37,318 nt of DNA from Rariglobus sp. (GTDB lineage Bacteria > Verrucomicrobiota > Verrucomicrobiia > Opitutales > Opitutaceae): assembly GCA_029266495.1 (NCBI GenBank), contig JAQSWS010000034.1, positions 1 through 37,318 of the forward strand. The letters are read 5' to 3'. How positions within the stretch are numbered: the stretch's first letter is position 1; every line of letters begins with the position of its first letter. The notes under the pieces are model-generated. The model did no database searches. It saw nothing but the letters and a program-made list of their open reading frames with translations, and was not told the origin of the DNA. Shown here one piece after another: positions 17,501 through 25,776 of the stretch. The position numbers were made by a program, and so were the translations under genes.

Positions 17501-18297
17501 ACCGCATCTGCTTCGACGCGAGCTACCTCGTCCTCGCCCTCGGCGACGTCTACCTCGGCGCGCCCGTCGCCACACCGGTTGACCCGCGTCACCGTTTAGT
17601 CACTACAAAATACAACCCCGCCCGCACCTGGACGCCCGAAAACGCCGTCGGCATCGGCGGCGCCTACCTCTGCATCTACGGCATGGAAGGCCCCGGCGGC
17701 TACCAGTTCATCGGTCGCACCTGCCAGATGTGGAACCGCCACAAACAGACCGCCGATTTCACCGGCGGAAAACCCTGGCTCCTCCGCTTCTTCGACCAGA
17801 TCCGTTTCTATCCCGTCTCGAACGCCGAGCTCACCCGGTTCCGCGACGACTTCCCCCAAGGCCGCGTCAAACTCCGCATCGAGGAAACCACCTTCAAGCT
17901 CCGCGACTACCAGCGTTTCCTCGCCGAAAACGAAGCCACCATCACCGCCTTCAAGACCCACCAGCAGTCCGCCTTCGAAGCCGAGCGCCAGCGTTGGATC
18001 GACAGTGGCCAGCTCAACTTCTCCGCCTCCGACGAATCCGCCTCCGTCCCTGATGAATCCGCCATTCCCGAAGGCTGCGTCGCCCTGCCCGCCCACATCC
18101 CCGGCAACATCTGGAAGGTCCTCGTTTCCCCCGACGACACCGTCACCGAAGGCCAGCCGTTGGTGATCCTCGAATCCATGAAAATGGAAGTCACCGTCGT
18201 CGCCTCCCGCGCAGGTCGCATCCGGGAAATCCGCTGCACCGAAGGCCGCCCCGTCAACGCCGGCGAAACCCTGATTGTCCTGGGTGGAGCGCATTGA
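14596..18297 (+). CDS. Biotin-dependent urea/guanidine carboxylase
   Basis: A 1233-residue multidomain carboxylase starting with GTG ([17 protein letters not shown]). Order: biotin carboxylase N-domain (1-115), ATP-grasp with [10 protein letters not shown] (158-167) and [10 protein letters not shown], biotin-carboxylase C-domain (about 360-470), KipA/AHS2-like carboxyltransferase (about 475-790, [20 protein letters not shown]), KipI/AHS1-like domain (about 830-1040) and a biotinyl domain with ESMKMEV, biotin-accepting Lys1196. The family carboxylates urea to allophanate or guanidine to carboxyguanidine using ATP and bicarbonate. Two adjacent DUF1989 genes point to guanidine, since carboxyguanidine needs their deiminase; urea remains possible. 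Residues about 325-351 are an insertion created by two palindromes. The last codons (GGAH-stop) lie inside a REP element. Codons at 17592-17612 and 15972-15993 (both VTTKY) are unusually AT-rich. Confidence 0.93.
   Translation: [1233 protein letters not shown]
15569..15587. repeat. In-frame palindrome 1 in the carboxylase gene
   Basis: ATGTTCGTA-A-TACGAACAT, perfect 9-bp arms around a single central A. It encodes part of DVRNTN, at about residues 325-331, just before the biotin-carboxylase C-domain. AT content is well above the flanking coding DNA. Confidence 0.85.
15623..15647. repeat. In-frame palindrome 2 in the carboxylase gene
   Basis: The same core as the copy at 15569 but with central T, hence opposite orientation; arms extend to 12 bp (CTCATGTTCGTA and its complement). 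It is 36 nt from the first copy and encodes HVRITNM. The two copies bracket a Ser/Pro-rich linker of about 12 residues not expected in the family. Confidence 0.85.
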
Positions 18298-18348
18298 CCC
18301 CAACCCGCGTTCCGGGGTGGAGCGCATTGACCTCAATGCGCTTGATCG
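18283..18348 (+). repeat. REP element pair at the left edge of the RAYT gene
   Basis: GGTGGAGCGCATTGACC occurs twice, at 18283 and 18317. The second copy forms a perfect 10-bp hairpin AGCGCATTGA-CC-TCAATGCGCT (18321-18342). The first keeps the left arm but has a degenerate right arm, and it contains the stop codon of the carboxylase gene. The second contains the stop codon of the transposase gene on the other strand. Confidence 0.85.
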
Positions 18349-18797
18349 AAGGGACTCCACCGCCACGGCCAATCTTCCGCCCGCCCCACCAGTCCCTTCA
18401 CCACCGGATTCTCACCGAAATACACCCACGCCTCATCCGCCTCCGCCTCCGAGCGCAGCCGATGATCGAAGAAATTGCTCTGCCACCGCACGCCCTGAAA
18501 CCGCGCCGTGCCCCTTTTCCAATCCCGCACTGCGCTTGCCATCCCCGCTTCGTTTTCAGGAAACGACACCAACGCGTGCAGGTGATCGGGCATGAGCACG
18601 ACCAAGCGGCACCACCAACGGCCCAAATCATGGTAGCGCCGCACCGCCGTGATCAGATCCGCGCCCAGTTTTGTATCCGTGAGCGGCGTCGCCTGTTCCG
18701 GCGCGACCCGGACTCGCACATGAAAAACCGCGCCCGCCTTTACCCAACTCGGCACATCATGTCGGAGACGTCCTGGAAAATCTCGCGGTTCTTCCAT
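18333..18797 (-). CDS. REP-associated tyrosine transposase (RAYT, Y1_Tnp/IS200-like)
   Basis: A 154-residue Y1 transposase-like protein. The metal-binding HxH is in VVLMPDHLHALVSFP (about 76-90); the catalytic-Tyr helix fits WVYFGENPVVKGLV, followed by the WPWRWS tail, as in the RAYT family that is thought to mobilise REP sequences by single-strand cleavage. Start ATG 18797 is preferred; a TTG at 18833 in frame lies inside the right REP. The gene is bounded by REP hairpins in opposite orientation (18321-18342 and 18819-18838), and its last codons (DQAH-stop) are REP sequence. It separates the carboxylase gene from the glycoside hydrolase gene and is probably a domesticated, non-autonomous-IS-type gene. 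Confidence 0.85.
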   Translation of the reverse strand: MEEPRDFPGRLRHDVPSWVKAGAVFHVRVRVAPEQATPLTDTKLGADLITAVRRYHDLGRWWCRLVVLMPDHLHALVSFPENEAGMASAVRDWKRGTARFQGVRWQSNFFDHRLRSEAEADEAWVYFGENPVVKGLVGRAEDWPWRWSPFDQAH

Positions 18798-18816
18798 TGC
18801 GACAGCATCCCAAACC

Positions 18817-18843
18817 GAACGCGTTGAGGTCAACGCGTCCCAC
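18817..18843 (-). repeat. REP element, inverted copy at the right edge of the RAYT gene
   Basis: ACGCGTTGA-GG-TCAACGCGT (18819-18838) plus GTGGG on its minus-strand head is the reverse-oriented counterpart of the REP at 18317, with compensating base changes in both arms (AGCGCA/TGCGCT becoming ACGCGT). Paired changes show that the hairpin is selected. Confidence 0.8.
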
Positions 18844-18870
18844 CCGCTTGCGTCAGCCTATCAAGCTCCG

Positions 18871-18898
18871 AGGTGGAGCGCATTGACCCCAATGCGCT
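18871..18898 (+). repeat. REP element, third full copy
   Basis: GGTGGAGCGCATTGACCCC followed by CAATGCGCT; arms AGCGCATTG (18877-18885) and CAATGCGCT (18890-18898) around ACCC. Same orientation as the left copies. It lies 16 nt beyond the stop codon of the glycoside hydrolase gene and could act as a 3' mRNA hairpin for it. Confidence 0.85.
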
Positions 18899-18913
18899 CT
18901 TCATCGCCCCGGC

Positions 18914-21583
18914 TCACTTCTCGATCAGATAATAAACCACCCCGGGCTTCAGCTTGAACTCCTCGGCTGTCCCCGCTGCACCGGCCGGGTAACCGTTAAA
19001 ATCCAGCGCGGTCACTTTCAACCGCGCAGCGTCGGCACGCTTGAATTTCAACGTGCCCTGAATCTCCCGGATGAGCCAGGGATCCTGCCCGATGCTTGTG
19101 ATGCGCCTGATGCCCTCCCCCGCCGGCTCGGTGGTGAAGTTCGCCGGCTTTTCCTCCGTCATCGCCTGCACCAAAATCCGTCCCGACGTGGCGAGCGGCT
19201 GGCCGTCCAGCGACACCGCGACGATCTGGCCAAGTTCGAGCGCGGAGTCGAACGTGATGTCCTTCAAGGCGACCGCACCGGCGAGTTTGAGATGTCCGCC
19301 GATGCCTTGGGCGGAGGGCGCGTTGAGATAGAGCAGCCCCTTGCCGTAATCGAGTTTAACCTCCCGGGTCGAACTGAGGACGCTCTGCCCCGCGCGATCG
19401 ATGAACGGGGCGAGGTCTTTGATCATCGGACTGCCGCCCCGGTCATCGATGCGCACGTTGGTGCGACCGACAAAGTGAACGAGAGGATCAATGCCCGCGT
19501 CCGAAACCTCGGGAACATCCGCGAGCACATCGGCCTTGCGCAGTTCGTCGAGGTTGGCCCGCTGCACGAGCTTCGATCCCTTGAGTGCAAGAGCATCATC
19601 GAGCTTCACCGGCAGGTCGGCCATGAGGTCGCCGGTTTTGATCAGATTCAACCGATAGATCAAAGCGGCCGCGGGAAACTGGCCCATTTGGGTGGGCGTC
19701 ATCAGCGTCCACGGCTGCATGAAAAAGGTCGGCTTCACCTTCCAGTCAGCGCCCTCGTGCGCGAAGTGCATGATGCTGTCCGTGTCCTGCAACGAGCCGT
19801 AGGCGGCGTAAAACAAGGGCGCTTCGCCACGATAACGATTGGGACGGTTCCACGTCGTCTCGGAAATCGTGGACGGCTTCCGGTTATACATCGGGTCCAT
19901 CGCCGGATGCCGGAAGCTCTTCGGCTTTCCGGGCTGTTCCGCCTCAAAGCGCAGCGCACTCACGTCCGAGTAGGTGTGTCCTTCGCGAATGGACCATCCG
20001 GCTTCGTTGCCGTGATGATTGCTTCCGAAGTAGCCGTGGTGATCGATAAAATCACCCGCCATGTAGCTGTATTTCTCCAGCGGACCAAGGATGTCGTCAT
20101 TGGCGGTGATCCAGTTCGAAGCCGTGATCATGCCTTTGTAACCGAGCCCGCGGAGAAAACTCACGGTCTCATCGTAGAATTTCCGCTGCGTCTCCAGGAG
20201 AAACGCGGTCGTGTCCTGGTCGCGCGCCGTCTTGTGCGTAACCAGGTCATAAAGCGGACGAAAACCGAGGCGTCCGTCCGGCTCGTCATCGCGTGCATGG
20301 CGTTGGTTTCCCCACGCCGTGAGCGCCCGGTCGAACGAGCCGTGTTTTTTCTTCACCCACCCGCCAAAAAGCTTTTCCAGCTTCCTCATCTGCGGCTCGG
20401 GCACGGTGTCATACTTAAACGTCCAAAAAAAGAACGAGTCCTCGTTGACGAGTTCCAAGGCCATGATCGCCGGGTCATCGATGAGCGTCCGGCCCGAGGG
20501 ACCGGGACGGGTGAGCAGTTCCCGCCACCAGCTTCGATAAAGATCTTGAAACCCGGGCTCGAAGTAAAGCAGCGCGAACGGGTGCTTTTTTCCGTCGTAA
20601 CCTTCGCGCCAGCCCTCTCCGTTTTCCGGCGTAAGCCACAAGGGAAAATAAATCGAGAGCAGCGAATAAACACCCTCGGCGCGCATCGCCTCCACGATCT
20701 CCTGCTTGTTCCTGACCACGTCCGGCAGAAGCGCGCCGGTCTTGTTATCGAAGACGGCTCCGTGAATGCGGACCAGATTGACGCCGCGCTTGGCCAGCAT
20801 CCGCGCGCAGGGTTTCAGGTCGTCGCCGGCCATCCCGCGCGGAGGACCATTGACCGCCCAAAACCGCACCGGACGTCCGGTGTGGGAGTGGACGAACTGC
20901 TCGCCCTTCGCCTGAATGGCACCGTTTTCCCCAGCGAATGTTTCATTGAGCGGACGCAGGTCGATCGCGCTCGCCCTGAAGTCGTCACGATCCGGACTCC
21001 ACGCAACCCAGCCCGCGTTCGCGGCGGCCACCTCCTTGGCATAGACGGCCTGCTGATCGGGCTTCAACGCCCCCAGCGGCGCAAACGGCTCGGTCGTTAG
21101 AACAAAACAGTCGATCGCCCCGTGATGGCGGTCCGGGCTGTTCATTACAAAACGCAGCGTGTTCGCCCCCGCCCGCAGTTGGAAGGTGCCGACCTGGCAC
21201 CAGGACAGAAACCGCAGGTCCGGCGCACCATTGGCCGCGATGTTGGTGTTTTCCGTCTGGCCCCGGCTAAACACCACCGGGACCGGAGCCGCCCCGTTAA
21301 GCGAATAGGTAAGCGCACTCTGCACCGGATTCGCCCGCAGCCAGAAGGTGTAACTGCCGGCCTCCGGAATCTGGACCACGAACTCGGCCTCGCCGGCCTG
21401 GGCGGCGTCATAATGCGCCAAAAAATCGCCTCCCGAAAGCAGCTCCTTTTTGACCTGTCCGTAATACCAAGGGTGTTTCCCGACATTGGTCCGGACCGCC
21501 GCCTCTCCTTCGACCCACACCCAAGCCGCGGAAAGCGGAGCCGAAAACACCGTCGTGAGCAGCAGGAGGGGCACCATTCGCAT
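18914..21583 (-). CDS. Secreted glycoside hydrolase, clan GH-A / GH5-like, with N-terminal carbohydrate-binding-like domain
   Basis: An 889-residue exported protein; signal peptide MRMVPLLLLTTVFSAPLSA from ATG 21583 (ATG 21577 is an equal alternative). Residues about 20-155 form a beta-sandwich like those of CBM families, with WVEGEAA and YTFWLRAN. A TIM-barrel region follows: FWAVNGPPRG, GVNLVRIHG and, at the end of beta-4, MALELVNEDS with Asn380-Glu381 as the candidate acid/base. Glu575 in TISETTW is the candidate nucleophile; DFIDHHGYFG and the long spacing between glutamates are unusual for GH5. The C-terminal 250 residues look like a beta-sandwich. Likely a polysaccharide-degrading enzyme of the periplasm or outside; substrate unknown. 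Its start faces the histidine-kinase gene in a 138-nt divergent region. Confidence 0.8.
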   Translation of the reverse strand: MRMVPLLLLTTVFSAPLSAAWVWVEGEAAVRTNVGKHPWYYGQVKKELLSGGDFLAHYDAAQAGEAEFVVQIPEAGSYTFWLRANPVQSALTYSLNGAAPVPVVFSRGQTENTNIAANGAPDLRFLSWCQVGTFQLRAGANTLRFVMNSPDRHHGAIDCFVLTTEPFAPLGALKPDQQAVYAKEVAAANAGWVAWSPDRDDFRASAIDLRPLNETFAGENGAIQAKGEQFVHSHTGRPVRFWAVNGPPRGMAGDDLKPCARMLAKRGVNLVRIHGAVFDNKTGALLPDVVRNKQEIVEAMRAEGVYSLLSIYFPLWLTPENGEGWREGYDGKKHPFALLYFEPGFQDLYRSWWRELLTRPGPSGRTLIDDPAIMALELVNEDSFFFWTFKYDTVPEPQMRKLEKLFGGWVKKKHGSFDRALTAWGNQRHARDDEPDGRLGFRPLYDLVTHKTARDQDTTAFLLETQRKFYDETVSFLRGLGYKGMITASNWITANDDILGPLEKYSYMAGDFIDHHGYFGSNHHGNEAGWSIREGHTYSDVSALRFEAEQPGKPKSFRHPAMDPMYNRKPSTISETTWNRPNRYRGEAPLFYAAYGSLQDTDSIMHFAHEGADWKVKPTFFMQPWTLMTPTQMGQFPAAALIYRLNLIKTGDLMADLPVKLDDALALKGSKLVQRANLDELRKADVLADVPEVSDAGIDPLVHFVGRTNVRIDDRGGSPMIKDLAPFIDRAGQSVLSSTREVKLDYGKGLLYLNAPSAQGIGGHLKLAGAVALKDITFDSALELGQIVAVSLDGQPLATSGRILVQAMTEEKPANFTTEPAGEGIRRITSIGQDPWLIREIQGTLKFKRADAARLKVTALDFNGYPAGAAGTAEEFKLKPGVVYYLIEK

Positions 21584-21677
21584 CACCCTGATCAGTCTCA
21601 AAAGTCCCACGTCGGCAAACGTGATCTGCTCCCAGGCTCCCGGAGGGAAAGATCGCCGTGGCTGACCACGGCAGGCG

Positions 21678-21693
21678 AGGCACGTGCTGTGCT
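21678..21693 (+). promoter_or_regulatory. Sigma-54-type promoter of the histidine kinase/regulator genes
   Basis: AGGCACGTGCTGTGCT contains GGCACG and TGCT of the sigma-54 consensus with GG (21679-21680) and GC (21691-21692) exactly ten bases apart. It ends 29 nt before the GTG start at 21722, which would leave a leader of about 18 nt. The first T of TGGCAC is replaced by A. Autoregulation by the downstream NtrC-type activator is the obvious inference. Confidence 0.55.
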
Positions 21694-21721
21694 TTACGCA
21701 CCTGCTCCCGCTGTTTTCACC

Positions 21722-24211
21722 GTGCCCGCCCACCCTACCGCACCTCCGTTCCGCCTTTCCGTCCGCGATTACTCCGTCGTGACCGCAGTCGTCACGGCCG
21801 GCGTCCTGTGCGCCCTGGTGCTGTTTACGATCCTGCGCAATTGGGAACGACGCACCGCACAAGCCGCCGTGCAGGCCGTGGCCGCGCAACGCGTCGAATT
21901 ACTGCACGAAGCCTTGAGCAACTCCCTGGAGGCGCTCCACGCACTCGGCTCCTTTTTCAGCACCGAACCGGTTCCCGACCGGATCCAGTTCCGGCGCTTC
22001 GTCCAGGACATCCTCGCCCGCCGGCCCGAACTCCACGCGCTCTCCTGGACGCCTCAGGTCCCCGCCTCCGAACGCACCGTCTATGAAGCCCGCGCACGCA
22101 CGGAAGGTCTCGCGGATTTTCAATTCACCGAGATCGACCCCGCTAGCGGCCTGATCATCCCCGCCCATGAAAAAGCGGTCTACTATCCCGTCTACTACAT
22201 CGAACCGGCACGCCTGAATGCCACCGCGCTCGGCTACGACCTCAACCAACGCATCACCACCCTCGCCCTCGCCCGCGATCTCGGCACCGCCGTCTCCACT
22301 CCGTCCATCCAACTCGTGCAGGAGCCGGACAATCTCCCGGGTTTCATCGTTTATTTGCCGCTCTATACCGAGGGACCCTCGCCGGTGTCCACCGACGAGC
22401 GTCGCTCCCGTCTCACCGGCTTCGTTGCCGCCGTGTTCCGCGTTTCCAAGCTCGTCGATCCCGCCCTCGCCCATCTTCCAGGCCTCGATGTCACATTGAG
22501 GGACGCCACCTCCGGCACGGCCATCGCCTACGCGCCGCCGCAGGCGGATGCAGCGCCTGCCGCGTCCCGTCTCGACCCGGTCACCCGGACGCTCGCCTAC
22601 GCGGGTCGCGAGTGGCGCGTGACGTTCACCCCGACCACCGCGTTCGCCCCCGGACGGCGCCACTGGCAATCATGGACCGTGCTCGGCGGTGGCCTTGCCC
22701 TCACCCTCCTCCTCTCCGCCTATCTCCACGCCAGCCTCCGCAGCCGCCGCCAGATTGCCCATACCAACGCCGTCCTCCAAATGGAGGTGCAGGAGCGCAA
22801 ACGAGCCGAGGACGCCGCGGCCGCCGCCAACAGCGCCAAATCCGATTTCCTCGCCGGCCTGAGCCACGAAATTCGCACCCCGCTCAACTCCATTCTCGGC
22901 TACGCGCAAATCCTCGAACGCGACCCCGACCTGCTCCTCCGCCAGCGTGACTCCGTCGCCGCCCTCACCGCCAGCGGACGCCATCTGCTCGGCCTCCTCA
23001 ACAGCATCCTCGATCTGTCGAAAATCGAAGCCGGCCGCACCGATATGCGCCGCGAAATTTTCGATCTGCGCGCCCTCGTCCGCGAACTCGCCGACATGTT
23101 CAAACCCCGTTGCGCCGAGAAAAAACTCACGCTCCGCGTCCTCCTTCCAGCGAACGTTCCCGCCGCCGTCACGGGCGACGAAGGCAAGCTCCGCCAGGTC
23201 CTCATCAACCTCCTCGGCAACGCCGTAAAGTTCACCCCGCGCGGCGAAATCATCGTGAGCCTGTCGTCCACCGCCCCCGACCGCTGGCGCTTCGACGTGG
23301 TCGATACCGGCATCGGTCTCGTTTCCTCGGAACGCGGAGGCCTGTTCACCCCGTTCCACCAAACCGCCGCCGGACGTCATCACGGTGGCACCGGCCTCGG
23401 TCTTGCCCTCGCACGTCGACACGTGGAACTGATGGGCGGCGACATCGAGGCTCAATCCGAACCAGGCACCGGAACACGCTTCCACTTCACTCTCACACTG
23501 CCTGCCTCCCTGCTCCCGTGCGCGACTGCGCACGACCGCCTCCCCCGGCTCGCGGAAAACGTCAAAGTCCGCGCGCTCGTCGTCGACGACAACCGTGACA
23601 ACCGCGTCATCCTAGCCCGCCTGCTCATCGACATCGGCTGCCGCGTCGCCGCCGCCGGTTCTCCCGCCGACGCCCGCGCCACCGCCTTCGATCAACCGCC
23701 TGATATTCTCTTCGTTGACGTCCGTCTTGAGGGCACCACCGGGCCCGCGCTGGTCGCACAACTCCACGACGCCGGCCTCCCGCCCGCCACGCCCGTGATC
23801 TACCACACCGCCGCACTTCTCGATTCCGCCGGCCGCGAAGCATTGCGCGTCAAAGGCGCCGACCTCCTCGCGAAACCTTTCCGCATCGAGGATCTGTGCG
23901 CCTGCCTGCAACGCGTGTCTGGTGTCCGTTTCGATGACGCGCCCGAGCCATCGGAACCGCCCCCGCTCGAACTCGAGGGCCTCATTCTGCCGGCCGAACT
24001 CAGCCACCGCCTCGCCGTCGCGGCCGAACTCCACAGCACCACCGTGCTCAAGGCCTGCCTGGACGAACTCCGCCAGCTCGGCGGCCCCGCCGTGCCGCTC
24101 GCCGACCACCTGCGCCACCTCCTCCGCAGCTACGACCTCGTTGCGATCGCCCGCGTCCTCGACCGCCTCCGCGTCCACCCGCCCGCCGAACCGACCATGG
24201 TATCCACATGA
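21722..24211 (+). CDS. CHASE-domain hybrid sensor histidine kinase
   Basis: An 829-residue membrane-bound sensor kinase. GTG 21722 is chosen because the upstream open frame overlaps the divergent gene and the promoter, and because VPAHPTAPPFRLSVRDYS leads straight into TM1 (about 19-39). An extracytoplasmic CHASE domain follows (about 70-260; RRPELHALSWTPQVPASER, YYPVYYIEP, LGYDLN), then TM2 (about 317-340). HisKA has LSHEIRTPLNSILGY with phospho-His382; HATPase has NLLGNAVKFTP, DTGIGL and GGTGLGLALA; a C-terminal receiver carries phospho-Asp666 (LFVDVRL) and the late Lys in LLAKPF. A tail of about 90 helical residues ends it. CHASE domains bind small organic ligands, adenine-type cytokinins in plants; the ligand here is unknown but context suggests a nitrogen compound. 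Likely partner: the regulator 91 nt downstream. Confidence 0.9.
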   Translation: MPAHPTAPPFRLSVRDYSVVTAVVTAGVLCALVLFTILRNWERRTAQAAVQAVAAQRVELLHEALSNSLEALHALGSFFSTEPVPDRIQFRRFVQDILARRPELHALSWTPQVPASERTVYEARARTEGLADFQFTEIDPASGLIIPAHEKAVYYPVYYIEPARLNATALGYDLNQRITTLALARDLGTAVSTPSIQLVQEPDNLPGFIVYLPLYTEGPSPVSTDERRSRLTGFVAAVFRVSKLVDPALAHLPGLDVTLRDATSGTAIAYAPPQADAAPAASRLDPVTRTLAYAGREWRVTFTPTTAFAPGRRHWQSWTVLGGGLALTLLLSAYLHASLRSRRQIAHTNAVLQMEVQERKRAEDAAAAANSAKSDFLAGLSHEIRTPLNSILGYAQILERDPDLLLRQRDSVAALTASGRHLLGLLNSILDLSKIEAGRTDMRREIFDLRALVRELADMFKPRCAEKKLTLRVLLPANVPAAVTGDEGKLRQVLINLLGNAVKFTPRGEIIVSLSSTAPDRWRFDVVDTGIGLVSSERGGLFTPFHQTAAGRHHGGTGLGLALARRHVELMGGDIEAQSEPGTGTRFHFTLTLPASLLPCATAHDRLPRLAENVKVRALVVDDNRDNRVILARLLIDIGCRVAAAGSPADARATAFDQPPDILFVDVRLEGTTGPALVAQLHDAGLPPATPVIYHTAALLDSAGREALRVKGADLLAKPFRIEDLCACLQRVSGVRFDDAPEPSEPPPLELEGLILPAELSHRLAVAAELHSTTVLKACLDELRQLGGPAVPLADHLRHLLRSYDLVAIARVLDRLRVHPPAEPTMVST

Positions 24212-24246
24212 TGACTACATCGATAAGCTCTACCTCCGTTCCGAAT

Positions 24247-24279
24247 CATTGGTCATTCGTCATTGGTCATTGGCCATTC
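24247..24279. repeat. Short tandem repeat between kinase and regulator genes
   Basis: The unit TTGGTCATT recurs with small variation (TTGGTCATT, CGTCATTGGTCATT, TTGGCCATT) across this stretch in the 91-nt gap. The same TTGGTCATT also appears at 17012 in the carboxylase gene. Significance unknown. Confidence 0.5.
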
Positions 24280-24302
24280 TCATGCGGAACCGGAGGTGAA
24301 GC

Positions 24303-25769
24303 ATGAGCGACCTCGTTCTGATCGTCGATGACCAGCCTGCAAATCTCGCCGTGCTCAGCGACCTGCTCGAACCCGCCGGCCATCAAATCCTCTCCGCCAC
24401 CCACGCCGCCGACGCTCTCCGCATCGCCCGTAAAGCCCGTCCCCACCTCATCCTGCTCGACGTCGTCATGCCCGGGACCGACGGCCTCGCCGTCTGCCGT
24501 GAACTCAAGGCCGACGAAACCCTCCGCGACATCCCCGTCATCTTTATCACCGGTCGCGCCGACGCCGCATGCCGGATCGAAGGCTTTGCCGCAGGCGGCG
24601 TGGACTACATCGTCAAACCCTTCGAAGCCGCCGAAGTCCTGGCCCGCGTGCGCACCCATCTCGACCTTGCCCGCACCCGCCGCGAACTCGCGGGCCGTCT
24701 TGATGATCTCCGCGCCGAGATCGCCCGCCGCGAAGCCGCCGAGGCCGCCCGCCAGGACGCCGATCAACGACTCTCCGTCCTCTCCGCCCGCGAAGCCCGC
24801 AAGTGGAACGTCGCCGGCCTCGTCGGCCGCAGCCGCGCGCTCACCGCGCTCCTTCGCGAGGTCGAGCGTCTCCAGGGCTTCGGCCGCACCGGCGTCCTCC
24901 TCACCGGTGAAAGCGGCACCGGCAAGGAACTCGTCGCCCGCGCCCTCCACTCCGGCAGCCCCCGCGCCCAAGGTCCCTTCATCCCCGTCAACTGCGTCGC
25001 CGTCCCTGGCGAACTCATGGAATCGATGTTCTTCGGCCACCTGAAAGGCGCCTTCACCGGCGCGACCGTCGATCGCAAAGGCTTCTTCGAACTCGCCCAT
25101 GGCGGCACGCTCTTCCTCGACGAAATCGGCGACATGCCCGCCGCGCTTCAGGCCAAGCTCCTCCGCGTCCTCGAGGACGGACGCATCACTCCACTCGGCG
25201 CCTCCGGCGAAAAACAAGTCGACGTCCGCGTCATCGCCGCGACCAACGCCCACCTTGAGGAAAAAATCGCCGCCGGCACCTTCCGCCAGGACCTCTACTT
25301 CCGCCTCGCCCGCAGTTTTATCCGTGTGCCTCCGCTGCGCGAACGTCCCGAGGACATCCCCTTGCTCGCCGCGCACTTCATCGCCCACTTCGCCACCGAG
25401 ATGGGACGTCCCGCCCCCGCCATCTCCGCCGCCGCCCTCGCCGCGCTCGCCGCCCATCCGTGGACAGGCAACATCCGCGAACTGCGCAACGTGATCGAGA
25501 GCGCCCTCATTTCCAGCGGCGGACGCACCGTCATGCCGCACGACCTGCGCTTCATCGCCGCCCTCCCGTCACCGTCCCCCGCCGCGTCCTCCGCCAATCC
25601 CTTCGTCCCGCCCGCCACCGCCGACGATGCGCTTCCGTTCAACCTCGACGCCGCTGAGCGCACCCTCATCCGCCGTGCCGTCGCCCAAGCCGGCGGCAAC
25701 ATCGCCGAAGCCGCCCGCCTCCTCGGTGTTCACCGCACGCGCATCTACCGCGTCCTCGCCGAAGCCTGA
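24303..25769 (+). CDS. NtrC-family sigma-54-dependent response regulator
   Basis: A 488-residue transcription activator. Receiver domain 1-120 with Asp9/Asp10, phospho-Asp53 ([10 protein letters not shown]) and Lys in YIVKPFE; a charged, probably coiled-coil linker (125-165); an AAA+ domain (about 170-395) with Walker A GESGTGKE near 202, the sigma-54-contacting loop GAFTGA at 249-254, Walker B LFLDEIGD and the FRQDLYFRL and PLRERPEDI segments; and a C-terminal Fis-type helix-turn-helix ([22 protein letters not shown]). GAFTGA is intact, so it should activate sigma-54 RNA polymerase. Unlike most genes here it has a strong ribosome-binding site, GGAGGTGA at 24292-24299. It is the likely partner of the kinase upstream and the likely activator of the two nitrogen operons on either side. 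Confidence 0.95.
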   Translation: MSDLVLIVDDQPANLAVLSDLLEPAGHQILSATHAADALRIARKARPHLILLDVVMPGTDGLAVCRELKADETLRDIPVIFITGRADAACRIEGFAAGGVDYIVKPFEAAEVLARVRTHLDLARTRRELAGRLDDLRAEIARREAAEAARQDADQRLSVLSAREARKWNVAGLVGRSRALTALLREVERLQGFGRTGVLLTGESGTGKELVARALHSGSPRAQGPFIPVNCVAVPGELMESMFFGHLKGAFTGATVDRKGFFELAHGGTLFLDEIGDMPAALQAKLLRVLEDGRITPLGASGEKQVDVRVIAATNAHLEEKIAAGTFRQDLYFRLARSFIRVPPLRERPEDIPLLAAHFIAHFATEMGRPAPAISAAALAALAAHPWTGNIRELRNVIESALISSGGRTVMPHDLRFIAALPSPSPAASSANPFVPPATADDALPFNLDAAERTLIRRAVAQAGGNIAEAARLLGVHRTRIYRVLAEA

Positions 25770-25776
25770 CAGGTAG

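Noticed and set aside
15972-17612. AT-rich codon patches encoding VTTKY twice in the carboxylase as further insertions
   Set aside because: The second patch ([14 protein letters not shown]) is, as far as I recall, conserved protein sequence in the family; only codon choice is unusual, and no palindrome is present.
24247-24279. CRISPR-like array between kinase and regulator genes
   Set aside because: The repeat unit is only about 9-14 nt with no spacers of constant size; it is a short tandem repeat. No CRISPR array or cas gene was seen in the window.
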